Part shown: in pieces, positions 51,984 through 60,776 of the stretch
Layout of the letters: each line of letters begins with the position of its first letter
Position numbering within the stretch: position 1 is the first letter of the stretch
DNA from: an uncultured Bacteroidia bacterium
Lineage (GTDB): Bacteria; Bacteroidota; Bacteroidia; Bacteroidales; UBA932
NCBI GenBank assembly: GCA_902789245.1
Contig: CADAND010000001.1
Coordinates: 228,272-292,271, forward strand
Length of the DNA stretch: 64,000 nucleotides
Reading direction: 5' to 3'
Program-made: the position numbers and the translations under genes
Notes under the pieces: model-generated
Told to the model about the DNA's origin: nothing
Databases searched by the model: none
The model's input: the letters and a program-made list of their open reading frames with translations, nothing else

Positions 51984-53099
51984 ATGGTGTATATAATAAG
52001 ATGTAATGACATTGTCTCTGACCCTAGAGCCATGAAGTATGTGCATTACTTACGCAAAAAAGAGCATGACCTGAAATTGTTAGGTTGGGATCGTGATAAT
52101 AAGATACAGGAGGCTTCAGACGCTATCTATTATAAAAAGAAAGCAGGTCATAATGTTGGGGGCATGAAAGCAGCCTTTAATAGAATTGGATGGATGTGGT
52201 TTGTTCTTTGTCAATTAAGAAAACTCCCCCAAGAAAAAGTGTTTTTGCATTGTTGCGATTTGGATGCAGCTTTCCCTGCAGCCATCTACAAGAAATTTTT
52301 TAATCGTAAGGCTTTTCTCCTATTTGATGTTTTCGACTGGTTTTCAGCTTCTATCAGTACAGGTAGCTGGTTTATATCTCATAGTTTTTCTTGGATGGAG
52401 AAGGTAAGTATGAAATGGACAGATCATTATTTAATCTGTGAGAAGGAAAGAGAAGAACAATTCCCGTGCAAAGTGGACGAAAATAAGTTGAGCATACTTC
52501 CTAATATTCCATACTTTGATAATAATGAGTTTTTGTCAAAGGATGTTTCGATGTCATTTGATAATGAATTGATTACGTTCTCTTATGTGGGCGGTTTTGC
52601 TGATACACGTTGCATAGATGAGATTATATCAATTGCAGAAAAGGGTAAGATAAACTTGCTTGTTGCTGGTTTTGGAGTGACAAGAATTGAAGATCGCCTC
52701 AATTCACTAAAAGATTCCAATCATATAAAATATTTCGGGAAAGTAAAGTATAAGGATGGTCTCAATATCATGTATAATTCAGATGTTATTTATGCTATGT
52801 ATTCAAAGGTGTTACCCAACCATATATACGCGGCTCCCAATAAGTATTACGAGGCTATGTTCTTGGAAAAACCTATCTTTACAACCGCAGGTACTAAAGT
52901 GGGAGAAAAAGTAAAAAGACACGGTATTGGATACATCTCCGAAGAATCAGAAAGGGAAATATCTGAAACTATTGATAATATCAAGATGGATGATTTGAAG
53001 AACAAGGGCGAGGTGGCTCATAAGATGTGGACTGATGAGTTTTCAGTATATACCGAGTCCTTCTTATCGAATAAATACGAAGATTTATTAAACGAATAA
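51984..53099 (+). CDS. probable GT-B glycosyltransferase
   Basis: A 371-residue protein: MVYIIRCNDIVSDPRAMKYV, LHCCDLDAAFPAAIYKK, FSYVGGFADTRCIDEI and APNKYYEAMFLEKPIFT, consistent with GT4-like enzymes. ATG 51984 is preferred to the TTG at 51975. Specificity unknown. Confidence 0.75.
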   Translation: MVYIIRCNDIVSDPRAMKYVHYLRKKEHDLKLLGWDRDNKIQEASDAIYYKKKAGHNVGGMKAAFNRIGWMWFVLCQLRKLPQEKVFLHCCDLDAAFPAAIYKKFFNRKAFLLFDVFDWFSASISTGSWFISHSFSWMEKVSMKWTDHYLICEKEREEQFPCKVDENKLSILPNIPYFDNNEFLSKDVSMSFDNELITFSYVGGFADTRCIDEIISIAEKGKINLLVAGFGVTRIEDRLNSLKDSNHIKYFGKVKYKDGLNIMYNSDVIYAMYSKVLPNHIYAAPNKYYEAMFLEKPIFTTAGTKVGEKVKRHGIGYISEESEREISETIDNIKMDDLKNKGEVAHKMWTDEFSVYTESFLSNKYEDLLNE

Positions 53100-53115
53100 T
53101 CTAATTGTAAATAAT

Positions 53116-54207
53116 ATGTCAGTATTTAAAGACAAAACCCTCCTGATAACTGGAGGTACGGGTAGTTTTGGTAATGCGGTACTTCGCCGCTTTCTTGACA
53201 GTGATATTAAGGAAATACGTATCCTTAGTCGTGATGAAAAGAAACAGGATGATATGCGTCATTTCCTGCAGGCGAATCGTGGTGGTGTGGCTCATAAGGT
53301 GAAGTTCTATATTGGTAATGTGCGCCAACGTGAGGCAGTGGATTTTGCTATGGTTGGTGTGGATTATGTTTTTTCTGCTGCTGCATTGAAGCAGGTACCC
53401 TCCTGTGAGTTTTTCCCGATGGAGGCTGTACGCACCAATGTGGAGGGTACAAATAATGTTCTTTTGTCCGCCATTACTCATGGTGTAAAGAATGTGGTTG
53501 TTCTTTCTACGGACAAGGCCGCATATCCCATCAACGCTATGGGTATCAGTAAGGCTATGATGGAGAAAGTGGCTATAGCTCAAGGCCGTGCACTTGGTAC
53601 CAATGCGAAAACAACTATTTGCTGCACCCGTTATGGTAATGTTATGGCTAGCCGTGGTTCTGTCATTCCTCTTTGGGTCGAACAGATGATGGAAGGTAAG
53701 CCTATTACGATTACTGACCCCAACATGACTCGATTTATGATGACGCTTGATGATGCTGTTGATTTGGTAATCTACGCATTCACTCATGGTGAAAATGGTG
53801 ATTTGTTTGTTCAGAAAGCTCCTGCCGCTACACTAGACGTGCTTGCAGAAGCATTGAAGCAGACATACGCTAAGATTAATCCTAAGTATGGGGAGACAGA
53901 AGTCAAAGTCATTGGTACACGTCATGGCGAGAAGTTATATGAGACATTGGTAACTCGCGAGGAAATGGCCAAAGCCATTGATATGGGCGGATACTATCGT
54001 ATTCCTTGCGACAACCGTGATCTGAATTATGATAAGTTCTTCACAGAGGGTGACCACAAAGTGGAAACAGTTGAGGAATACCATTCTCACAACACCAAGC
54101 GCCTGGATGTTGAAGGTATGAAGGAACTGTTGTTGAAACTCAACTTCATCCGTGAAGACCTTGGCCTCCAGCCTCGTGCAAAAGCTCGTGATTACAGATC
54201 TGAATAA
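53116..54207 (+). CDS. fnlA: UDP-GlcNAc 4,6-dehydratase/5-epimerase (FnlA/CapE-like)
   Basis: A 363-residue SDR: LLITGGTGSFGNAVLRRFL, SAAALKQVPSCEFFP, and the active-site region LSTDKAAYPINAMGISKAMMEK, in which Met replaces the usual Tyr of YxxxK, as known for this group. EVKVIGTRHGEKLYETLVTREE and the REDLG end fit FnlA/CapE rather than PseB. It begins UDP-L-FucNAc synthesis. The next two genes fit the following steps. Confidence 0.87.
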   Translation: MSVFKDKTLLITGGTGSFGNAVLRRFLDSDIKEIRILSRDEKKQDDMRHFLQANRGGVAHKVKFYIGNVRQREAVDFAMVGVDYVFSAAALKQVPSCEFFPMEAVRTNVEGTNNVLLSAITHGVKNVVVLSTDKAAYPINAMGISKAMMEKVAIAQGRALGTNAKTTICCTRYGNVMASRGSVIPLWVEQMMEGKPITITDPNMTRFMMTLDDAVDLVIYAFTHGENGDLFVQKAPAATLDVLAEALKQTYAKINPKYGETEVKVIGTRHGEKLYETLVTREEMAKAIDMGGYYRIPCDNRDLNYDKFFTEGDHKVETVEEYHSHNTKRLDVEGMKELLLKLNFIREDLGLQPRAKARDYRSE

Positions 54208-54224
54208 TTTTAAAACGCAACGAT

Positions 54225-55079
54225 ATGAAATTTTTTATTTGTGGCTGTAACGGTATGGCAGGACATACCATTAGCTTATATCTCCAGGAGCAAGGTCACG
54301 AAGTTTATGGCTTTGACCTTCGTGAATCCAATTATATTAAGAGTTTTGCTGGTAATGCCTTCGATACAGAAACCATTGCAAAGGTAATCAAAGAAGGTAA
54401 TTATGATAGCGTTATTAACTGCATTGGAGTATTGAACCAGTTTGCTGAGAATAATCATGCTCTGGCTGCTTTCTTAAATAGCTATTTCCCTCACTTTTTG
54501 GCTAAGACAACCGAAGGAACAGATACCCAGGTTATTCACATGAGTACCGACTGTGTGTTTTCTGGCAAAAAGGGGTCATATACTGAGGATGATTTCCAGG
54601 ACGGAACCACCTTCTATGACAGGAGTAAAGCTCTTGGCGAACTGAATGATGACAAGAATATCACACTTCGTAATAGCATTGTTGGGCCTGATATTAACCC
54701 CAACGGCATTGGCTTGCTGAACTGGTTCCTGCATCAGGAAGGTCAAATTAATGGCTATACAAAGGCTATTTGGACTGGACAGACAACCCTTCAACTTGCC
54801 AAGACAATGGAGCAGGCTGCAAAGGAGAAGGCTCATGGTCTTTATAACACAGTTCCTGACCACGGTATTAGCAAATATGAGCTTTGCAGACTGTTTAACC
54901 ACTACTTCCGCAACGATAGCATCACTATCAATCCTGTAGAAGGGGTGAATGCAGACAAGTCTCTGAAGAGAACAAAGTATGAGTTCAGTTATTTGATTCC
55001 TGATTATGAGGTGATGGTTGCGGAACTTGCTGATTGGGTTAAGAAACACAAGGATATGTATCCTCACTATAACCTGTAA
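54225..55079 (+). CDS. NAD(P)-dependent sugar reductase (FnlB/RmlD-like)
   Basis: A 284-residue SDR: ICGCNGMAGHTISLYLQEQGH, INCIGVLNQFAENN, HMSTDCVFSGKKGSY, and catalytic Tyr-Lys in YDRSKALGE. It resembles dTDP-4-dehydrorhamnose reductases and lacks the C-terminal cupin of CapF. Located between fnlA- and fnlC-like genes, it is the likely reductase of UDP-L-FucNAc synthesis. Confidence 0.8.
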   Translation: MKFFICGCNGMAGHTISLYLQEQGHEVYGFDLRESNYIKSFAGNAFDTETIAKVIKEGNYDSVINCIGVLNQFAENNHALAAFLNSYFPHFLAKTTEGTDTQVIHMSTDCVFSGKKGSYTEDDFQDGTTFYDRSKALGELNDDKNITLRNSIVGPDINPNGIGLLNWFLHQEGQINGYTKAIWTGQTTLQLAKTMEQAAKEKAHGLYNTVPDHGISKYELCRLFNHYFRNDSITINPVEGVNADKSLKRTKYEFSYLIPDYEVMVAELADWVKKHKDMYPHYNL

Positions 55080-55084
55080 GCGAT

Positions 55085-56209
55085 ATGAGAAAACTGAAAT
55101 TGATGACTATCGTGGGTACACGCCCCGAAATCATAAAGATGTCCGCCATTATTAAGAAAGCAGACAAGTATTTTGACCAGATTCTGGTTCACACCGGTCA
55201 GAACTATGACTATACACTGAACGAGGTTTTCTTCAAGGACCTTGGCCTGCGTGAACCGGATTATTATCTGGGTGTAGTAGGTGACAACCTAGGACAGACT
55301 ATGGGTAATGTAATTTCCAAGAGTTATGAATTGATGGCAGAGGTGAAGCCGGATGCAGTCATTGTTCTTGGTGATACCAACAGCTGCCTTTGCGTTATTT
55401 CTGCCAAGCGTCTGAAGATTCCCATCTTCCACATGGAGGCAGGCAACCGCTGTAAGGATGAGAATCTTCCTGAAGAGGTGATTCGAAGAGTAGTGGATGT
55501 GACCAGTGACATTAATCTTTGCTACAGTGAACACGCTCGTCGTTATATCCTTGATACTGGTGTGAAACCTGAATATACTTATGTTGTGGGTTCACCTATG
55601 GCTGAGGTGCTGAAAGATGTTCTTCCTCAAATTGAGGCCAGTACTGTTCTGGAAGATCTTGGCTTGGAGAAGGGTAAATACATCTTACTGAGTGCTCACC
55701 GTGAAGAGAATATTGACATTGAAGCCAACTTCTTCTCACTGATGAATGCTGTAAACACTATGGCTGAAACCTATAATATGCCTGTGCTTTACAGCTGCCA
55801 TCCTCGTAGCCAGAAGATGATTGAGAAGCGTGGATTCAAGTTCAATGATAAGGTTATTCAGCATAAGCCTCTTGGATTCTTTGATTACAACAAACTCCAG
55901 CAGAATGCTTTCTGTGTAGTAAGTGACAGTGGGACTGTTCCTGAGGAAGGCGCTTTCTTTGGTTTCCCGGCTGTTAGTATACGTACATCAACAGAGCGCC
56001 CTGAAGCTATGGATAAGGGTGTATTTACCATTGGTAGCATTACTTCTGAGGCTGTATGCCAGGCAGTTGAATTAGCAGTGGCTATGCACGCTAATGGTGA
56101 TGACGCATGTCCTGTGCCTGCATATACCGATGAGAATGTTTCTACTAAGGTGATAAAGCTCATTCAGAGTTATGTGGGTATTGTGAATAAAATGATTTGG
56201 AAGAAGTAA
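55085..56209 (+). CDS. UDP-N-acetyl sugar 2-epimerase (FnlC/CapG-like)
   Basis: A 374-residue WecB-fold epimerase: MTIVGTRPEIIKMSAIIKK, VHTGQNYDYTLNEVFF, GDTNSCLCVISAKRL, HMEAGNRCKDENLPEEVIRR and SDSGTVPEEGAFFGFPAVSIR. The HMEAGNRC variant separates it from wecB at 38353 and is typical of FnlC/CapG. It would give UDP-L-FucNAc. Confidence 0.87.
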   Translation: MRKLKLMTIVGTRPEIIKMSAIIKKADKYFDQILVHTGQNYDYTLNEVFFKDLGLREPDYYLGVVGDNLGQTMGNVISKSYELMAEVKPDAVIVLGDTNSCLCVISAKRLKIPIFHMEAGNRCKDENLPEEVIRRVVDVTSDINLCYSEHARRYILDTGVKPEYTYVVGSPMAEVLKDVLPQIEASTVLEDLGLEKGKYILLSAHREENIDIEANFFSLMNAVNTMAETYNMPVLYSCHPRSQKMIEKRGFKFNDKVIQHKPLGFFDYNKLQQNAFCVVSDSGTVPEEGAFFGFPAVSIRTSTERPEAMDKGVFTIGSITSEAVCQAVELAVAMHANGDDACPVPAYTDENVSTKVIKLIQSYVGIVNKMIWKK

Positions 56210-56210
56210 T

Positions 56211-57428
56211 ATGGCAAGGACCTGGATTATCTCTGAATATTGTTATCCTGTAGTGGTTACTACTGGATATTATGTTACGGAGATAGCTGAGTATATGGCA
56301 GCTAAGGGGTTGGATGTTGGTATTATCACATCCAATAATACCTATTATGCCAGTGATGAATCATCACAATTGAAGTTTGAAGAGCATAAGGGTGTAAAGA
56401 TCTATAGGAAAATCCACAAGCAGATTAGCAAAGATGATAATAAGAAGCGAATTGTCAGGCTTCTATCATTGAGTTTTTCTTTCTTCTGGATGTCTTTGCG
56501 TCATTTGAAGAAAGGGGATCAGGTGATAGTTCTCACAAACCCGGCTTTCTTTATGCTGTTTATGCCTCTAGTTAGGTGTTTTACCGGATGTAAGTACCAT
56601 ATACTTGTCCACGACATTTTTCCTGAGAACCTTTCCAGTTTAGGTAAAGTAAACCAAAGCAGTAGTCTATATAAGCTACTGAAAAGGGTTTTTGACAAAG
56701 CATACTCTAAGGCAGATTCTTTGATCTCTATTGGGAATGATATGTCTAACGTCTTGGCGGGTAAGGTAAACGGGAAAACTCCCATAAACCTTATTACTAA
56801 TTGGGCGGACGTGGATGAGGTGCGGCCACAAGCCAAAGAAGAGACTGAAACTTATAAGAGAGTTAAAGACTTTGCTGCGAGACATGTACTTTTCCAATTT
56901 GCAGGAAATCTAGGAAAGGCGCAAGGGCTGGATAATGTGCTGGCGGCAATCTCAAAGGTAGAAACAGACGAAGCGCGTTTCTTATTTGTTGGAGCAGGGG
57001 CCAAGTTGGATGATATCAATGCGTTTGCAGAGACGCACAAGAATACGTGCTCCTTTGGTTTTGTGAGCCGTTCTATGCAGAATGATTTTTTGAACGCATG
57101 CGATATTGGTATCGTCACCCTTGCTGATGGAATGTATGGGCTTGGTGTGCCATCAAAGTCTTACAATATTATGGCAACGGGACGTCCTATTTTGTATGTT
57201 GGTGAGGAGGATTCAGAAGTTGCACTGTTCGTAAAGAAGTATGGCATTGGTTGGGTGGTTAGACCTAACGATCCCATTGCGTTAAAAAAACAAATTGAAG
57301 AGATTATAAAAGAACGCGATACCTTAAAGCAGAAGGGTATAAAGGCCAGAGAGGTAGCAGAAAAAGTTTATGGCAAAGACGTTGTGTTAGAGCAGTATTA
57401 TCAGTTTATCAAGAAACAGAATGACTAA
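56211..57428 (+). CDS. WbuB-like family 4 glycosyltransferase
   Basis: A 405-residue GT-B enzyme: RTWIISEYCYPVVVTTGYYVTEIAEYMA, HILVHDIFPENLSSLG, NWADVDEVRPQ, QFAGNLGKAQGLDN, and GLGVPSKSYNIMATGRPILYV. This pattern is WbuB, which transfers L-FucNAc and is normally linked to fnlABC, as here. It overlaps the next gene by 8 bp. Confidence 0.87.
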   Translation: MARTWIISEYCYPVVVTTGYYVTEIAEYMAAKGLDVGIITSNNTYYASDESSQLKFEEHKGVKIYRKIHKQISKDDNKKRIVRLLSLSFSFFWMSLRHLKKGDQVIVLTNPAFFMLFMPLVRCFTGCKYHILVHDIFPENLSSLGKVNQSSSLYKLLKRVFDKAYSKADSLISIGNDMSNVLAGKVNGKTPINLITNWADVDEVRPQAKEETETYKRVKDFAARHVLFQFAGNLGKAQGLDNVLAAISKVETDEARFLFVGAGAKLDDINAFAETHKNTCSFGFVSRSMQNDFLNACDIGIVTLADGMYGLGVPSKSYNIMATGRPILYVGEEDSEVALFVKKYGIGWVVRPNDPIALKKQIEEIIKERDTLKQKGIKAREVAEKVYGKDVVLEQYYQFIKKQND

Positions 57429-58317
57429 ATTGTTATTTACAGGGGCGTCCGGGTTCTTAGGATACAATATTCGTCCCATACTGGAAAAGACCTACGATGT
57501 CCATACCATTGGATTGACCGATGATGATGACATCAAGTTTAATATAGCCAAAGATGTGCCTCCTATTGATACTCACTATGATGTGGTGCTGCATGCAGCA
57601 GGCAAGGCTCATACTGTGCCAAGAACTGATGCGGAGAAGCAGGTGTTTTATGATGTTAACTATCAAGGTACTGTAAATCTCTGCAATGCATTGGAAAAGG
57701 TAGGGGCGCCCAAAGCCTTGATATTCATTAGCACTGTTGCCGTGTATGGGTGTGAGTATGGGGAACTGATAGATGAGACGCATCCTCTGGATGGAGATAC
57801 TCCATATGCCAAGAGTAAAATAATGGCGGAGGAGTATTTGACCAAATGGTGCAAAGAACACAATGTGGTTCTGGGTATCCTTCGTCCATCACTTCTTGCA
57901 GGGAAGAACGCTCCCGGAAATCTTGGCGCAATGGTAAATGGAATCAAGAAAGGATTCTATATGAACATTGCCGGAGGGAAGGTAGTGAAGAGCATTTTAA
58001 TGGCAGAGGACATTGCACGTTTACTCCCTTTGTTGGCGGAAAAGGGTGGGGTTTATAATGTTTGCGATACACGTCAACCTTCGTTTGGTGAGATCTCTAT
58101 GTCCGTAGCAAAGCAGCTGGGTAAAAATAAACCGCTGAATATTCCTTACTGGATGGCTTGGTGCATGGCAAAGTTCGGGGATTTGCTGGGTAATAAAGCG
58201 CCTATTAATACCTATAAGTTGGAGAAGATGACGAGATCCTTGACTTTTAGTAATGAGAGGGCAAAACGTGAGTTAGGTTGGGAGCCGTTAGATGTTCTGG
58301 ATAATTATATTATATAG
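57421..58317 (+). CDS. NAD-dependent epimerase/4-reductase (SDR)
   Basis: A 298-residue extended SDR: LLFTGASGFLGYNIRPIL, LHAAGKAHTVPR, FISTVAVYGCEYGELIDE and PYAKSKIMAEEYL with YxxxK. It resembles the WbpV/GalE-like 4-reductases found next to WbuB. These usually precede a WecA/WbpL-type priming transferase, but none follows here. Confidence 0.8.
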   Translation: MTKLLFTGASGFLGYNIRPILEKTYDVHTIGLTDDDDIKFNIAKDVPPIDTHYDVVLHAAGKAHTVPRTDAEKQVFYDVNYQGTVNLCNALEKVGAPKALIFISTVAVYGCEYGELIDETHPLDGDTPYAKSKIMAEEYLTKWCKEHNVVLGILRPSLLAGKNAPGNLGAMVNGIKKGFYMNIAGGKVVKSILMAEDIARLLPLLAEKGGVYNVCDTRQPSFGEISMSVAKQLGKNKPLNIPYWMAWCMAKFGDLLGNKAPINTYKLEKMTRSLTFSNERAKRELGWEPLDVLDNYII

Positions 58318-58320
58318 CTG

Positions 58321-59112
58321 ATGACTTTTATAAAAAAGATCCTCTTCTCTTTATTCTTTTCGACCTGCCTGGGAATCAGTTGTGGGGCGCAGTTTTGGGA
58401 TAGTGCTACAGGGCTATTGCAGATGCCATCGGCTGACATGAACCGTGATGGGACATTCATGATAACCAACAACTTCATGAATAAGCACTCGATTTCTGAA
58501 TGGTATTGGGGGTACCATACATTTGAGTATGGTTTTAATGTCAGCTTCTGGAATCGTTTGGAGATTGGGTATGTGTGCGTGCTAATCGATGGGAAAAGGA
58601 ATCCTGCGCCAAAATCTGATTGGTATAGGATGATGTTTAACCAGGATCGCCATTTTACGGCAAAGGTGTTGCTGCTTAGAGAAGGGGACTTTGGGGTGTC
58701 GTGGCTGCCTGCGCTGGCGGTGGGCATGAGCGATCCGACTACGCACACTGGTGGGAATTATAGTGGGGAAAGCGTCACTGGAGAAGGGAATGGATTCTTT
58801 AACCGTTATTATGCCGTGGCAACGAAACATTTCAATACGAAAGTGGGAGCCGTCGGGGCGCATCTTGGGTATCAATACAATTTGCGGACAGATTTCCCCA
58901 TGAACGGCCCCTGCGTTGCCGTTGACTGGGTGCCGGTGTGGCTGGATTCCCCCGCCGCCTCAGTGAAGCTCATCGCAGAGTATGACTCCCGAACGTTTAA
59001 CATGGGCTTCATCGCCTCCTTCTGGGATGACCGCTTCGAAGCCATGTTTGAACTGATGGCCATGAAGTGGGTGAACTTTGGGGTGCGGTATAAGTTGGCG
59101 TTGAAGAAGTAA
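58321..59112 (+). CDS. YjbH-like exopolysaccharide-associated protein
   Basis: A 263-residue secreted protein with a signal peptide (FIKKILFSLFFSTCLGISCGAQ) and the YjbH start FWDSATGLLQMPSADMNRDG. Beta-rich repeats continue to the end (EYDSRTFNMGFIASFWDDRFEA). YjbH proteins are outer membrane or periplasmic and tied to polysaccharide export. The last 300 bp are clearly more GC-rich than the first 500, and a related fragment lies at 60630, suggesting recombination at the 3' end. Confidence 0.8.
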   Translation: MTFIKKILFSLFFSTCLGISCGAQFWDSATGLLQMPSADMNRDGTFMITNNFMNKHSISEWYWGYHTFEYGFNVSFWNRLEIGYVCVLIDGKRNPAPKSDWYRMMFNQDRHFTAKVLLLREGDFGVSWLPALAVGMSDPTTHTGGNYSGESVTGEGNGFFNRYYAVATKHFNTKVGAVGAHLGYQYNLRTDFPMNGPCVAVDWVPVWLDSPAASVKLIAEYDSRTFNMGFIASFWDDRFEAMFELMAMKWVNFGVRYKLALKK

Positions 59113-59180
59113 CGTGGCGGTTTAATAATGCGAAGGGTTCTCAAGGCGCGTCAGTGGCATAGTCATAAGTGTTGGTCGGT

Positions 59181-60221
59181 ATGAAACTAAGCGTTATCAT
59201 CCCATATTACAATGCTGAACAGTGGGTTGGCAAATGTTTGGACTCGTTGTTGAAGCAGGATCTGCAGGCGGATGAGTATGAAATAATTGTGGTTGATGAC
59301 GGGTCAACTCATAGCATTGAGGCCCTCATGATGTACGTGAATGAGTATCCCAATCTTCACTATCTTCATCAAAAGAATCAGAAACACGCGGCGGCGAGAA
59401 ATTATGGATTGACAGTCGCTAAAGGTGAGTATGTTTTCTTCTGCGACTGTGACGACTTTGTGGCTGAGAATGTGTTTGGACGCTTGTGTGATTTGGCTGC
59501 CAGTGAGGCGGCAGATATTTTGTTTTTTAATGCTCGAGCGCTTGAAGAAAATGAAAACCCTCCGCGACCTAAGAGAAATTTCGATGATGTAAAGTCCTTT
59601 GAGAGCGGAATGGCGTATATGTCGCAACCGCCATATCGTTTCACTGGGGGCGCATGGGAGTTCCTAATCCGTCGAGGCTTCATGAAAGAGAAGAATGTGA
59701 GGTTTGCTCCTGAGATAATCAATCGCGAAGAGTATTTGTTCTTCCTTCAGATGTTATTGGTATCCGGCAAGGTGCTGAAAGTAGATGTGGACGTGTATTA
59801 TTATGTACAGCACCCCACCAGCTGGGTGCACCTTGAGGGCAGGATTTGTCATAGTGAGGCATTCACGGGTTGTGTTCTCGTGTATCTTAGGTATTTGACT
59901 CGAATCCGGAAGCAACTAACTGAAGAGGGGATAGCCCCTCCCGGCCTTTTGGATGCGATGAGGGAAAATGAGGCTATGAATACTTTTAGTGTTCTGACAA
60001 ATAAATTCCGTTTTTCCCCGGTCAAAGAGAATAAAGAGATGATTGACGAGTTGAGCCGTTTAGGGTACTATCCAATTCGTCAAAAGATTGGCAAATATGA
60101 CTGGATTCGAAGGATAATGAATAGTTACCCTCTGTGGATGACCCTATGTTGTTTGTTCCACATATTCCCTTTTGGGGTAAGAACAAAAAATCGAGCTTTA
60201 GAGCTCTTATGTTTTCGTTAG
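59181..60221 (+). CDS. family 2 glycosyltransferase
   Basis: A 346-residue GT-A enzyme: KLSVIIPYYNAEQWVGKCLDSLL, VVDDGSTHS, KNQKHAAARNYGL, and the DxD site in FFCDCDDFVAE. Acceptor-side INREEYLFFLQML follows. The C-terminal third (from about 240) is longer than the minimal domain. ATG 59181 is used rather than the upstream TTG/GTG region. It is separated by 68 bp from the YjbH gene and may belong to a different inserted segment. Confidence 0.87.
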   Translation: MKLSVIIPYYNAEQWVGKCLDSLLKQDLQADEYEIIVVDDGSTHSIEALMMYVNEYPNLHYLHQKNQKHAAARNYGLTVAKGEYVFFCDCDDFVAENVFGRLCDLAASEAADILFFNARALEENENPPRPKRNFDDVKSFESGMAYMSQPPYRFTGGAWEFLIRRGFMKEKNVRFAPEIINREEYLFFLQMLLVSGKVLKVDVDVYYYVQHPTSWVHLEGRICHSEAFTGCVLVYLRYLTRIRKQLTEEGIAPPGLLDAMRENEAMNTFSVLTNKFRFSPVKENKEMIDELSRLGYYPIRQKIGKYDWIRRIMNSYPLWMTLCCLFHIFPFGVRTKNRALELLCFR

Positions 60222-60311
60222 ACTTGTTAATTTGTTCGCTTTAAACTGGCTTATCCACTTTTTGCATTGACAGCTAAGACGGATAAAGGGCTGTTTTTAT
60301 CTTTAACGCTT

Positions 60312-60542
60312 ATGACTCATGACGAACGCTGGTTGACCAGATATAATGAGGTGATGGCTTTCATGGAGAAGAACCATAGGAATCCATCCAAACACTATCT
60401 AGAGGAAAGGCTCATGCATAACTGGGTCCATCAGAACAGGAAACTGATGAACCAGGGGAGCTTGAAGGAAGAAAGAGTTGAGGCGTTCCGGAGGCTGCTG
60501 GAGGTGGGGGAGAAGTTGAGGCGGGTTAATCAGTTTAAGTGA
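60312..60542 (+). CDS. helicase-associated-domain small protein
   Basis: A 76-residue protein (DERWLTRYNEVMAFMEKNHR...WVHQNRKLMNQGSL...RVEAFRRLLEVGEKL) that is a single helicase-associated (HA) three-helix unit, a predicted nucleic-acid-binding domain. Single-unit copies are frequent near Bacteroidales capsule loci. Function unknown. ATG 60312 fits the domain start. Confidence 0.65.
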   Translation: MTHDERWLTRYNEVMAFMEKNHRNPSKHYLEERLMHNWVHQNRKLMNQGSLKEERVEAFRRLLEVGEKLRRVNQFK

Positions 60543-60575
60543 GGCGGGGGGAGTTGTTTTTTTTCCGAAGGCGGG

Positions 60576-60776
60576 ATGTATCTGAGAGAGTCCCTGCGCG
60601 ATGGCGGATCGGGGTCGGTGCGGGTGAACAAGCTAGAATTCTCACTAAAGGCTATTGCGGGGTATGATTCAAGAACATTCAATATTGGTTTTTTGCCTCA
60701 GTTTTTGGGGGACCGGTTTGAAGCTATAAAGGTAGGATATAAACCTTCCGGTTACATATGGGATTTGATGTTATAA
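60576..60776 (+). pseudogene. 3' fragment of a second YjbH-like gene
   Basis: Residues KAIAGYDSRTFNIGFLPQFL and GDRFEAI (about 60645-60730) parallel KLIAEYDSRTFNMGFIASFW and DDRFEAM of the YjbH-like protein at 58321. Nothing upstream resembles the rest of the protein, and the frame ends without the normal C-terminus, overlapping the next gene. It is a truncated relic. Confidence 0.7.
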
